Source of the DNA: Mageeibacillus sp. UBA1243
GTDB lineage: Bacteria; Bacillota; Clostridia; UBA1212
Length of the DNA: 7,371 nucleotides
Assembly: GCA_002308595.1 (NCBI GenBank)
Contig: DBWH01000029.1
Span: 31,885 to 39,255, forward strand
Reading direction: 5' to 3'
Shown one piece after another: positions 1 through 6,486 of the stretch. Each line of letters starts with the position of its first letter. Position 1 is the first letter of the stretch. The notes beneath the pieces were generated by a model. That model did not search any database, was not told the DNA's origin, and saw only the letters and a list, made by a program, of their open reading frames with translations. A program made the translations under genes and the position numbers.

Positions 1-1800
1 ATACCGGAAGAGACGCTTTTCCCGAAGGGCATCCATTTTACCGCCGGAGAGATCGAAGGCGCACCCGATATGACCGGTTTTATCGACTATCAGATCGACA
101 CACAGTATGATCTGATGAGGGATTTTTATGCCTCGGACAGTATCTCATGGGTTGTTCCGGAAGCCGAAAGAAACTGCTTTGTCCTTATAGACAGTGAATC
201 CCGCCGGCACCTCTGCAGCATAACTTTTGATGATGCGTCACGCAGGTCAGGATATATTACCATTCTGATCAAAACCGAAAACAGCCGGTGGTACGAGCTG
301 GGATTTTTGCTGGTTTCAAGGGAAAACGGCGTGATGAAAGTCAAAGGACTCACTCTTGACTGTGAAGATATATCCGAAAGATCTTTTATCCCGATGAACA
401 GTCCGCACTTTAAAGACTGCCTGTTTGCACCTGCCGAGTTTATTTCCGACGAGAGATATTATGTCCCTACGGCTTTCCCGATAAGCAGCTTCACGAAAAC
501 AAATACAGATGCGGAATACTGGGGAATAACTGTTGCGGAGACATCTGTCGACGAAGTTTCTGACGTTAAATCGGTTTCGGACCATTTCTACATTGCGGAT
601 ATCTACTCGGGAACCGATCATATCGACGTCACCGACCTCTTTAAAGACGCCAATGAAAAAGCGTCTCAGGGCATATTGGTGAAAAGCCTTGACACGGCAA
701 CCGTTACGGTCGCCCCTATTACCTACAGCGGCGAGTCGCAGAAGCCGTCGGTTAAGGTGGAATATGAAGGCATGACGCTCACGGAAAACGTTGACTATGT
801 GGTCTGGTATGACGGATATGCCGAACCGGGCCCCGCTATGCTCATAACGGCAGGCATTGGCGATTTCTTCGGAACACCGGCAAGCCTTTACACCGTCTCA
901 TGCGCAACTCATTCCCTCACGGAAATATCGTTTAGCGACTCGTCCTGCACAGAGGAAGGAAAAAGAGAAAGTATTTGCAGTATCTGCGGCGACACGGTCG
1001 TCGAAACAATTCCCCGGAAGGCCCACAATATGACTCACGTTCCTGAGGTGAAACCGACGGAAGAGTCCGACGGGAACCGCGAGCACTGGATCTGCGGCGT
1101 TTGCGAAAAGTATTTCCTTGACGAGCAGGGCACAAGAGAGACAACTGCCGCAAAAGTTGTTAAAAAATACTTCAAGTTCATACATGACCCGGCCGACAGC
1201 CCGGATGCGATGAAAGATATTGTCAAGGACGAGGACGCTGTATACGGCTTCCGTCCCGGCGAAACAGGCAGTCTCAAAAAGTATGCGGCCGCGGACTGGA
1301 GCGACCCCGAACTGGTCGAGCAGGGACGCCTTGAACGCATCGCGTACCATCAGGAAATTGCCGGCATGTTTGAGCTGCTTGAACAAATGCAAAGCGAAGG
1401 GAAAAGCGTCGAGGAAATCGCCAAGGCCGTCAGCACCAGACGAAACGAGATCCGAATAGAGTCCTACAAGGACGACCCGGAAGGGCTTGCGACTTTAAAG
1501 CAGAGAAATCTTGAACAATATGGCCACGAGGAGGGCCCGCTGCCCGAAGAGCAGTATCTTAAATACGGTTCGTGGGAAAAAGTCATAGAAAAGGCATTCA
1601 GCGCCAATAAAGGAATGGATGTCTGCCTCGGACTCTACGACGTCTACTATGACGAATACATTGCCCTCAGCAGGTTCACGGAAGGAACCGTACCGCCTCA
1701 GACCGGCGACACAGGTATTTCGATCATCTGCCTCTCGCTAATGCTGATTGCCGGCGCCGCGCTTCTTAAAGAAACCCTCTGCCGCGGACGTAAAAAATAA
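1..1800 (+). CDS. Sortase-anchored surface protein, 3' part (5' end outside window)
   Basis: The reading frame is open from the first base, so the gene very likely begins upstream; the first internal ATG is at 70 and has no clear ribosome-binding site. Residue numbers here count from that ATG. Residues 1-210 are not recognised. About 211-278 resemble the short beta-rich repeats common in Firmicutes surface proteins (YSGESQKPSVKVEYEG, then NVDYVVWYDGYAEPG). About 278-360 carry two CxxC pairs (CSIC near 303, CGVC near 341), as in the paired zinc-ribbon-like repeats of Clostridia surface proteins. About 372-535 form a charged, mostly helical domain that I cannot name. The end is a sorting signal: VPPQTGD at 541-547, a hydrophobic segment (about 550-567) and a basic tail (CRGRKK). 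The (S/P)PxTG pattern is known for class B-type sortase substrates such as those of Clostridioides difficile SrtB. The protein is therefore probably linked to peptidoglycan. Ligand or function is unknown. Confidence 0.85.
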   Translation: MPEETLFPKGIHFTAGEIEGAPDMTGFIDYQIDTQYDLMRDFYASDSISWVVPEAERNCFVLIDSESRRHLCSITFDDASRRSGYITILIKTENSRWYELGFLLVSRENGVMKVKGLTLDCEDISERSFIPMNSPHFKDCLFAPAEFISDERYYVPTAFPISSFTKTNTDAEYWGITVAETSVDEVSDVKSVSDHFYIADIYSGTDHIDVTDLFKDANEKASQGILVKSLDTATVTVAPITYSGESQKPSVKVEYEGMTLTENVDYVVWYDGYAEPGPAMLITAGIGDFFGTPASLYTVSCATHSLTEISFSDSSCTEEGKRESICSICGDTVVETIPRKAHNMTHVPEVKPTEESDGNREHWICGVCEKYFLDEQGTRETTAAKVVKKYFKFIHDPADSPDAMKDIVKDEDAVYGFRPGETGSLKKYAAADWSDPELVEQGRLERIAYHQEIAGMFELLEQMQSEGKSVEEIAKAVSTRRNEIRIESYKDDPEGLATLKQRNLEQYGHEEGPLPEEQYLKYGSWEKVIEKAFSANKGMDVCLGLYDVYYDEYIALSRFTEGTVPPQTGDTGISIICLSLMLIAGAALLKETLCRGRKK

Positions 1801-1905
1801 TGCAAAAGGACTGCTCCGCGGCGCCCCGGAGAAAACGCGGAAAGTGAACAGACTATAAACAGGATAAGCCGGGCGGAACCGTATATGGACGCGTTCTTTA
1901 TGATG

Positions 1906-1958
1906 AAAAAGCTGCTTCCCTGAGGCCTTTTAACCTTTGGAAAGCAGCTCCCTTTTTT
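1906..1958. terminator. Bidirectional intrinsic terminator between convergent genes
   Basis: AGCTGCTTCC (1910-1919) pairs with GGAAAGCAGCT (1939-1949), with a single bulged base, closing a loop of about 19 nt. On the + strand the stem is followed by CCTTTTTT (1951-1958), which would end the surface-protein transcript. On the - strand the same stem is followed by a run of T (complement of the A run at 1906-1910), which would end transcription of the diguanylate cyclase gene that stops at 1998. The position between two converging genes fits a shared terminator. Confidence 0.8.
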
Positions 1959-1997
1959 GTGTGAAAGCTTTACTTCATGTGAAAGTTTACAACCGCG

Positions 1998-3635
1998 TCA
2001 TGCTTCGCCGTAGAACTTGCGGCCGACCTTGCGGCTGCGCTTGTCCTCGTACATGATCTTGTCGGCACGGCGGACGACGTCGATGACGGTGCGGTCGTGC
2101 GGCGGGTCGTAGACGGCAATGCCCATGGCGACCTTGACGCAGTCCCATTCATTGGCGTCAGGGAGGAGGGCGGCGTCAGTTTTGGTCTTGAAGTCTGACG
2201 CGTTTTTGTCGAGGTTGGCGTAGTCCTCGTCTTCGAGGATGACTGTGAACTCGTCGCCGCCGGTGCGGAAGACGGGGCTATGCTTGAAGACGTGGCAGAT
2301 GGTCTCGCTGGCCTTTTTGAGGTAGAGGTCGCCCTTGTCGTGGCCGAACTTGTCGTTGATGTGCTTGAGATCGTCGCAGTCGAAGACCGCGATTGCGAAC
2401 TCGAGGGGCTCATTGGCGTCAATGCGCTCCTGGAGCTTCTCGGTGAACCTGTCGTAGGCTCCCTTGTTGTGCACGGAGGTGAGGGCGTCCTTGTAGGCAA
2501 TGCTGTTGAGGTCGCTGATGTAGTCGTTGAGGTCGCTGACAAGGTTGGAGAACGTCTTGGTGAGCGTGCCGATCTCGTCGTGTCCCTTGTAGGTGAGGTC
2601 GACGTTGTAGTTGCCGGCATCAACCTGCTCGGCCGCCTCGGAAAGCTTCTTTATCGGCTTCGAAATGCGGTCCGCAAAAACCACCGCTATCGTGACGAAA
2701 ATGACCATCACCGCCAATGCGATAACGATTATCATAAACATAGTGTTTTTCCAGGAAGCGTTAATCTCGGACACGGGTACCGTAACGTTTAAACGCATTT
2801 TGTTGTTGAGCTCAAGCCAGACCGCCTCTTTGCGCTCTCCCTCAAAGGTGTATGAGAGATACTTGCTGTTGCTGATGAGCCCCTTGGGCACCGAGGGGTG
2901 GTTCTTCTCCAGTTCCTCGTATGTGAAGTGAGGATGGCAGATGATATTGCCTTCCCTGTCGTTTATGAAGGCATATCCGCTCTCGTAGAGGCTGATGGTC
3001 TTTACTATATCCGCAACTGTTGAATAGTCAATCTCGATACCGATGACGCCAATGAACTGAGTGTCCTTATACACCGGAACGTTGTAGGAGAAAACGCAGG
3101 CGTTGAGAGTGTCGGTAATATAGGGCGAAAGCCAGATGGAGCGTCCTTCCTTCTTCGGAATCGTGAACCATACAAACGAAGATGAGTCATCAGGGTCGTA
3201 GCCGGAAATGTCGGTGGGGGCGTGCTCGTAAAAGTGCCTGTCATCCGCCTTCATTATGAACCAGAATCCCTGCTCATCCGTGCCTTCGAGGTAAGGATCG
3301 ATCCTGTAATAATACGTGAGAACTCCCGCGGTGTGCTCCGCCGTTTTCTCGAAAACGGCTTTCACCCGTTCGATGTGATCATGGAGATCTTCGTAGGAGG
3401 TGTTTTTAAGATCGTCTTCCGTGTACTTGGCAATGGTCTTCGCGGACTGCTCGATACTTGAAAAGTTCATATCAAGGTTTTTCTCGCCTGTCTCGCAAAG
3501 AAGACTCAAGATTCGCCTGGCGGATTCATTGCCGACTTTTCTGACCGAAACAGTGGCAATAACTGTAGCGACCAGAACCGTAAAAAAAATCGAAATCACC
3601 AACAGAAGTGTGATCTTTGATTTTAATGAATGCAA
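1998..3635 (-). CDS. Membrane diguanylate cyclase, dCache-HAMP-GGDEF
   Basis: Makes c-di-GMP from two GTP at the inner face of the membrane, under control of an extracellular sensor. The 545-residue protein has a transmembrane helix at about 8-30, a large extracellular dCache-like sensor at about 35-295 (YYYRIDPYLEG at 108-118 and a membrane-proximal half around GYAFINDREGNII), a second helix at about 299-321, a HAMP linker at 322-375 and a GGDEF domain at about 380-543. The active site looks intact: D419/D421 and N427-D428 for metal and guanine, RTGGDEF at 457-463. The inhibitory RxxD site nine residues before the first Gly of GGDEF is absent (FKHS at 450-453), so product feedback is probably weak. 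The start is TTG at 3635, chosen because GGGAGGAGG lies 7 nt upstream; an ATG 16 codons earlier would lie inside the upstream repeat. The GGDEF half is richer in G+C than the sensor half. Convergent with the surface-protein gene, and downstream of a second cyclase gene. Confidence 0.9.
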   Translation of the reverse strand: MHSLKSKITLLLVISIFFTVLVATVIATVSVRKVGNESARRILSLLCETGEKNLDMNFSSIEQSAKTIAKYTEDDLKNTSYEDLHDHIERVKAVFEKTAEHTAGVLTYYYRIDPYLEGTDEQGFWFIMKADDRHFYEHAPTDISGYDPDDSSSFVWFTIPKKEGRSIWLSPYITDTLNACVFSYNVPVYKDTQFIGVIGIEIDYSTVADIVKTISLYESGYAFINDREGNIICHPHFTYEELEKNHPSVPKGLISNSKYLSYTFEGERKEAVWLELNNKMRLNVTVPVSEINASWKNTMFMIIVIALAVMVIFVTIAVVFADRISKPIKKLSEAAEQVDAGNYNVDLTYKGHDEIGTLTKTFSNLVSDLNDYISDLNSIAYKDALTSVHNKGAYDRFTEKLQERIDANEPLEFAIAVFDCDDLKHINDKFGHDKGDLYLKKASETICHVFKHSPVFRTGGDEFTVILEDEDYANLDKNASDFKTKTDAALLPDANEWDCVKVAMGIAVYDPPHDRTVIDVVRRADKIMYEDKRSRKVGRKFYGEA

Positions 3636-3642
3636 TTGTAAT

Positions 3643-3651
3643 CCTCCTCCC
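3643..3651 (-). promoter_or_regulatory. Strong ribosome-binding site fixing a TTG start
   Basis: On the - strand GGGAGGAGG sits 7 nt upstream of TTG (3635-3633). No ATG or GTG in the frame is as well placed. The site follows directly after the edge of repeat copy A, whose terminal hairpin lies within about 10 nt of it. Confidence 0.8.
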
Positions 3652-3777
3652 GGTGCTGCGAGCGGGGAGCTCGCACAAATCAAGTCGCGAGTTAAATGTC
3701 GTCAGACACCTTGTGTGCTTTACGAACTGTGTTCGGTCACATTTGGATACTTCGCGACTTGCGTAAAGAGCCCAAAA
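3652..3777. repeat. Structured 126-bp direct repeat, copy A
   Basis: Matches copy B (3825-3950) at 117 of 126 positions without gaps, at a period of 173 bp. The longest identical block is 61 nt (3681-3741). Internal pairing: CAAGTCGCGA (3681-3690) with TCGCGACTTG (3752-3761), perfect over 10 bp; CTTTACG (3718-3724) with CGTAAAG (3762-3768), which interlocks with the first stem; AAATGT (3694-3699) with ACATTT (3739-3744); and TGCGAGC (3657-3663) with GCTCGCA (3669-3675) around a 5-nt loop. No protein with family resemblance is encoded. It may be an intergenic dispersed repeat, a remnant of a small non-autonomous element, or a structured leader RNA for the downstream cyclase gene. I do not recognise it as a named family. 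Confidence 0.9.
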
Positions 3778-3791
3778 ACGATTTTGGAGCT
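3769..3791. other. Hairpin in the spacer between repeat copies
   Basis: AGCCCAAAA (3769-3777) pairs with TTTTGG-A-GCT (3782-3791) around the loop ACGA, giving nine pairs and one bulged A. On the + strand it is followed by ATTTTTG, so it resembles a weak intrinsic terminator in that direction, opposite to both flanking genes. The rest of the 47-bp spacer (3778-3824) shows a short GTAC-ggag-GTAC palindrome next to copy B. Confidence 0.45.
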
Positions 3792-3824
3792 ATTTTTGCG
3801 TGCGCGACCCCGACGCTGTACGGA

Positions 3825-3950
3825 GGTACTGCGAGCGGGGAGCTCGTGCAAAGCAAGTCGCGAGTTAAATGTCGTCAGACACCTTGTGTGCTTTACGAAC
3901 TGTGTTCGGTCACAGCGGGTTACTCCGCGACTTGCGTAAAGAGCCCAAAA
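3825..3950. repeat. Structured 126-bp direct repeat, copy B
   Basis: Second copy of the 126-bp unit, ending one base before the TGA (3953-3951) of the GTG-started cyclase gene. The two interlocking stems are kept: CAAGTCGCG (3854-3862) with CGCGACTTG (3926-3934), and CTTTACG (3891-3897) with CGTAAAG (3935-3941). Five of its nine differences from copy A cluster in 3915-3925. There the ACATTT arm of copy A is lost and GCGG-GTTACT-CCGC can form instead, while CTGTG/CACAG flanks a TTCGGT loop. Paired elements are thus better kept than the intervening bases. Confidence 0.9.
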
Positions 3951-5312
3951 TCAAGCGAAAGTGACGTTTTGCTTTCCGTTGTTTTTCACTATATATAGCG
4001 CCTTGTCGGCCTGCTTGATGAGCGACTCTGCGTCATCGCCGAGCGTACCGAACGCGACACCGCAGCTTATCGAAATGTTGAGCATGCCGTCCTCAAGGCC
4101 CCTGAGAGCCTCGTTTATGCGGTCAACCTTTTCGCGGATGATGGCTCTTGACTCCCCGGTGTCAGCCGCCGAAGTCATGAGAACAAGGAACTCGTCGCCG
4201 CCGAAACGGCACACGATGTCGCCGTGGCGGAAGTTGTGGCGGAGCTCATTGCCGATAGAGATAAGAGTCTTGTCGCCAATGTCATGGCCGAAAATGTCGT
4301 TGACGGTTTTGAAATTGTCAACGTCGATCATCACAATCGCGGCCTTGGAGAAGTCCAGCTCCTTGCAGACTTCCTTGAAACCGCTGCGGTTCACAAGCCC
4401 GGTCATATTGTCGTGCGTTGCCTCGTGCTTAAGCTGTTCCTTCTGCTCATGCTCGATGTAGTACATTTTGTTGTAAGCCTCGGCAAGCAGAAGGTATTCG
4501 TTCACGCCTTTTACATTAAGCGCCTGCTCTTTGGAAATATTTCTCGCGGCGGTCCTCAAAGGATGAACCACCTGTCTCGAAACGAAAATAATCGTGAAAA
4601 TGACGTAAACCACCATCACGATGACAAGCGAAATCTGAAGAGCCAGAAATGAATTCAGCACCTTAATAGAATCGTTCAGCGAACTTGCGGTCTGCTCCGC
4701 AATCAGCTTCTTGCAAACCTCGATCTCGTTCAGCATCTGTTTTTTATCGTCCTCGTAGAACTCGTCAAGGAGCATATCCTTCGCAAGAGTTATTTTCTCC
4801 TCGGCGGAAAGTTCCAACTGTTCGTCGCTCGGCTCGGTGTTTTTGATGGCATCCGGATATACGCTAAGAAAATACCCCTTGGCGTCAATGACAAGCCTTA
4901 TAGCAAGACATTCTCTTTTCGCAATTGTTCTGGAAAACAGCTTGGCACGTTCAAGTCTTTGGCTGAGCTCTCCGTCGCCGACCTCCGACTGTATCTCTTC
5001 AATCGCATTGGGCAGGCGCTGCATATCGTAGTTGTCCTTGAGGTAATTATCGACATATTTCGTCTCACCCTTAACGGTAAAAGAGCGCGCGTTAAAAGTC
5101 AGCTCGTCCGCCACCGCCTGAAGCTGACTGATGATCTTCTGAACCGACATGTACGTATTAACGTCGTCTACAATTGCCTTGTTTTTTCCGAGTGTGATGA
5201 AAGACGAAACCAAAAGAAGCCCCGCAATTAAAGTAAATGCGGCGCCCATGATCTTACCCATTCTGCTAAGGGACAACCCTTTAAGCTTTTCTTTGTCAGA
5301 TGTGCTTTTCAC
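3951..5312 (-). CDS. Membrane diguanylate cyclase with helical periplasm-side sensor
   Basis: Makes c-di-GMP from GTP at the membrane. The 453-residue protein has a transmembrane helix at about 19-41, a mostly helical extracellular region at about 42-222 resembling four-helix-bundle sensors of chemoreceptors, a second helix at about 224-245, a short HAMP-like linker starting SRQVVHPLRTAARN, and a GGDEF domain at about 296-451. Catalytic features are present: D330/D332, N338-D339, and RFGGDEF at 369-375. RHGD (362-365) matches the RxxD inhibitory site at the expected distance, so product inhibition is likely. The start is GTG at 5312: an in-frame TAG lies three codons upstream and AGGAG ends 3 nt before it, a rather short spacing; ATG at codon 18 has no such site. 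It is expressed from a consensus promoter at 5359-5388 and faces away from the pseudo-EAL operon. Whether it shares a transcript with the next cyclase gene, 315 bp downstream across the repeats, is not clear. Confidence 0.9.
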   Translation of the reverse strand: MKSTSDKEKLKGLSLSRMGKIMGAAFTLIAGLLLVSSFITLGKNKAIVDDVNTYMSVQKIISQLQAVADELTFNARSFTVKGETKYVDNYLKDNYDMQRLPNAIEEIQSEVGDGELSQRLERAKLFSRTIAKRECLAIRLVIDAKGYFLSVYPDAIKNTEPSDEQLELSAEEKITLAKDMLLDEFYEDDKKQMLNEIEVCKKLIAEQTASSLNDSIKVLNSFLALQISLVIVMVVYVIFTIIFVSRQVVHPLRTAARNISKEQALNVKGVNEYLLLAEAYNKMYYIEHEQKEQLKHEATHDNMTGLVNRSGFKEVCKELDFSKAAIVMIDVDNFKTVNDIFGHDIGDKTLISIGNELRHNFRHGDIVCRFGGDEFLVLMTSAADTGESRAIIREKVDRINEALRGLEDGMLNISISCGVAFGTLGDDAESLIKQADKALYIVKNNGKQNVTFA

Positions 5313-5358
5313 GTTCTCCTATCGCCAATGCCTTTCGTGCATGCCTTAACGGTAATAG

Positions 5359-5388
5359 ATTATAAAATTTCTGAACAATAAGTGTCAA
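5359..5388 (-). promoter_or_regulatory. Sigma-A type promoter for the leftward cyclase gene
   Basis: On the - strand TTGACA (5388-5383) and TATAAT (5364-5359) are both perfect, 18 bp apart. Transcription would start near 5352, leaving a leader of about 40 nt before the GTG at 5312. Confidence 0.85.
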
Positions 5389-5561
5389 GAGCGGCGTTTT
5401 GTAAAGAGCTTTTGAACACGTAAAAGGTGTGTAACGCATTGGTGATTTCAAAAACAGGGAGGCTTAAAATCACAGAAAAAATAGGAAAAATGCGGGTTTG
5501 CGCCTCGCCGGCGGCCCTTGAAAGAAGCTTGTAACAGTAATAAAAAAAGAACCTTGAAACA
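5389..5561. other. Divergent intergenic region between two promoters
   Basis: This AT-rich stretch separates the two divergent promoters. I see no convincing gene or riboswitch in it. It holds a perfect 7-bp inverted repeat, GTGATTT (5442-5448) and AAATCAC (5467-5473), separated by 18 bp, and a shorter ACAC/GTGT pair (5416-5419 and 5427-5430). Either could be an operator, but the evidence is only symmetry and position. GTAAAGAGC at 5401-5409 also occurs at the end of the 126-bp repeats, which may be chance. Confidence 0.4.
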
Positions 5562-5590
5562 TTGACAAGATAAAAAACATGTGTTATATT
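5562..5590 (+). promoter_or_regulatory. Sigma-A type promoter for the pseudo-EAL / TasA-like operon
   Basis: TTGACA (5562-5567), a 17-bp spacer and TATATT (5585-5590). Start of transcription is expected near 5597, giving a leader of about 35 nt, too short for a typical riboswitch. Any control would therefore act on promoter activity, translation or the protein rather than through a long leader RNA. Confidence 0.87.
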
Positions 5591-5631
5591 TCGTAGACGG
5601 TTGAGATTCTGCATGGATGGGAGGTGCTCTG

Positions 5632-6486
5632 ATGATCGACAACGAAACAACATACGAAGTTCCGGTTGAAACAGAAGAGGCACCTGAAAGTACTCCTGAC
5701 TATGTAAAAATCACACTCGAATCAAGCGTTGCACCGCTCGAGCTCCGTTTCTCGCAGATCAACAGCTGCAGGAAAAAATCGCCGATAGCATACCGCACCT
5801 TCACGAACATCAACAGTGTCATCGAAGGTGTCATTCCTCCCGAAAAGTATGCATATGCGGCGGACGAGACCGACAGGGGTGTAAGGCTCACAAAATGGAA
5901 CATTTCTGCAGCCGCCAATGCTTTAAAGTCTTTCGCCGAAGCCGGCAGGCACGTGGAATTCCTCAGCGTCAGGGTTTCGCCTCAGATTGTCAGGGAAGTG
6001 GACGTTTACAGCTACCTCAAAAACCTGCTTTCAGAGTGCGGCATTGAAGACCCCGAAAAGCTCTGCCTCGAATTCCCGCGTACCGTTTTCTACGAAGAGA
6101 CCGAAAAGGTTCGTTCAGCGCTCCTCGCAATGAAGCTTCTCAAGGTCAAAAGCATGCTTTCGGGCTGCGGCGACCACGACTGCCCGTTCTCACCGCTTTT
6201 CAGCCTGCCTTTCGACTATCTGCTCCTCAGCCCCGCAATCACGCAGCTGACGGACGACAGAAACAAGCACGAAGGCGCTGAAGCACTTCTGATGTTCTTC
6301 AAGAGCCTCAAATGCGAGCTAATTGCAGACGGCCTTCAGAACGACGACCAGATCATCGCGCTCGACCGCGCAGACGCATACGGCTACATCCCGGATGCAG
6401 ACTACGTCGGAAGAGTAGAACACGGAGAACTTCGCATGCCGATTGAAGACGCGCTTCCTCAGAGAGAGGAGGTCGATGATTTCTAA
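5632..6486 (+). CDS. Degenerate EAL-domain protein, probably non-catalytic
   Basis: A 284-residue cytoplasmic protein without signal or membrane segment. An acidic N-terminal tail (1-30) precedes an EAL-like fold at about 35-260, recognisable by the order of its motifs. Compared with active c-di-GMP phosphodiesterases, EAL has become RTF (AYRTF, 53-57), the Asn of SVN is Arg (SVRVS, R114), DDFG is SGCG (177-180), the Lys of LKID is Leu (LLLS, 197-200), AEGVE is ADGLQ (232-236), and the QGY glutamine is Tyr (YGYIP, 250-254). Only E147 of LEFP appears kept. Hydrolysis is therefore unlikely; it may bind c-di-GMP or a protein partner, as other degenerate EAL proteins do. The start ATG at 5632 has GGGAGG 7 nt upstream; an ATG five codons earlier lacks a site. 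It leads an operon with an anchored extracellular protein, the stop overlapping the next start (TAATG). A cytosolic regulator of surface-fibre production is my inference. Confidence 0.8.
   Translation: MIDNETTYEVPVETEEAPESTPDYVKITLESSVAPLELRFSQINSCRKKSPIAYRTFTNINSVIEGVIPPEKYAYAADETDRGVRLTKWNISAAANALKSFAEAGRHVEFLSVRVSPQIVREVDVYSYLKNLLSECGIEDPEKLCLEFPRTVFYEETEKVRSALLAMKLLKVKSMLSGCGDHDCPFSPLFSLPFDYLLLSPAITQLTDDRNKHEGAEALLMFFKSLKCELIADGLQNDDQIIALDRADAYGYIPDADYVGRVEHGELRMPIEDALPQREEVDDF
6467..6472 (+). promoter_or_regulatory. Ribosome-binding site inside the pseudo-EAL gene
   Basis: AGGAGG lies 13 nt before the ATG at 6486, a longer gap than usual, within the last codons of the pseudo-EAL gene. 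With the one-base TAATG overlap this suggests that the second gene depends on translation of the first. Confidence 0.6.

Noticed and set aside
1814..1831. GC-rich hairpin CTCCG/CGGAG just after the surface-protein gene
   Set aside because: Possible stem, but no T run follows, and a better terminator lies about 90 bp downstream.
1886..1924. A 12-codon peptide frame beginning ATGGACGCG
   Set aside because: No ribosome-binding site, and it runs into the terminator stem.
1970..2792. Long reading frames in other frames over the GGDEF part of the first cyclase gene (217 codons leftward, 170 codons rightward)
   Set aside because: Very biased composition (Ser/Thr/Pro or Val/Glu/Leu), as expected from the G+C-rich third positions of the real gene; no domain is visible.
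3636..3950. A c-di-GMP riboswitch upstream of the TTG-started cyclase gene
   Set aside because: Considered because of the gene context, but the conserved core sequences of the known c-di-GMP riboswitch classes are not visible there.
3652..3950. A CRISPR array
   Set aside because: Only two copies of a 126-bp unit, too long and too few, with no cas genes nearby.
3400..3998. Rightward reading frames of 179 and 100 codons across the 126-bp repeats
   Set aside because: They share repeated peptide segments only because the DNA is repeated, overlap two real leftward genes, and lack ribosome-binding sites and family resemblance.
5360..5683. Leftward reading frames of 107 and 64 codons in the divergent intergenic region
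   Set aside because: They run through both consensus promoters and into the pseudo-EAL start, with no ribosome-binding site or recognisable protein features.
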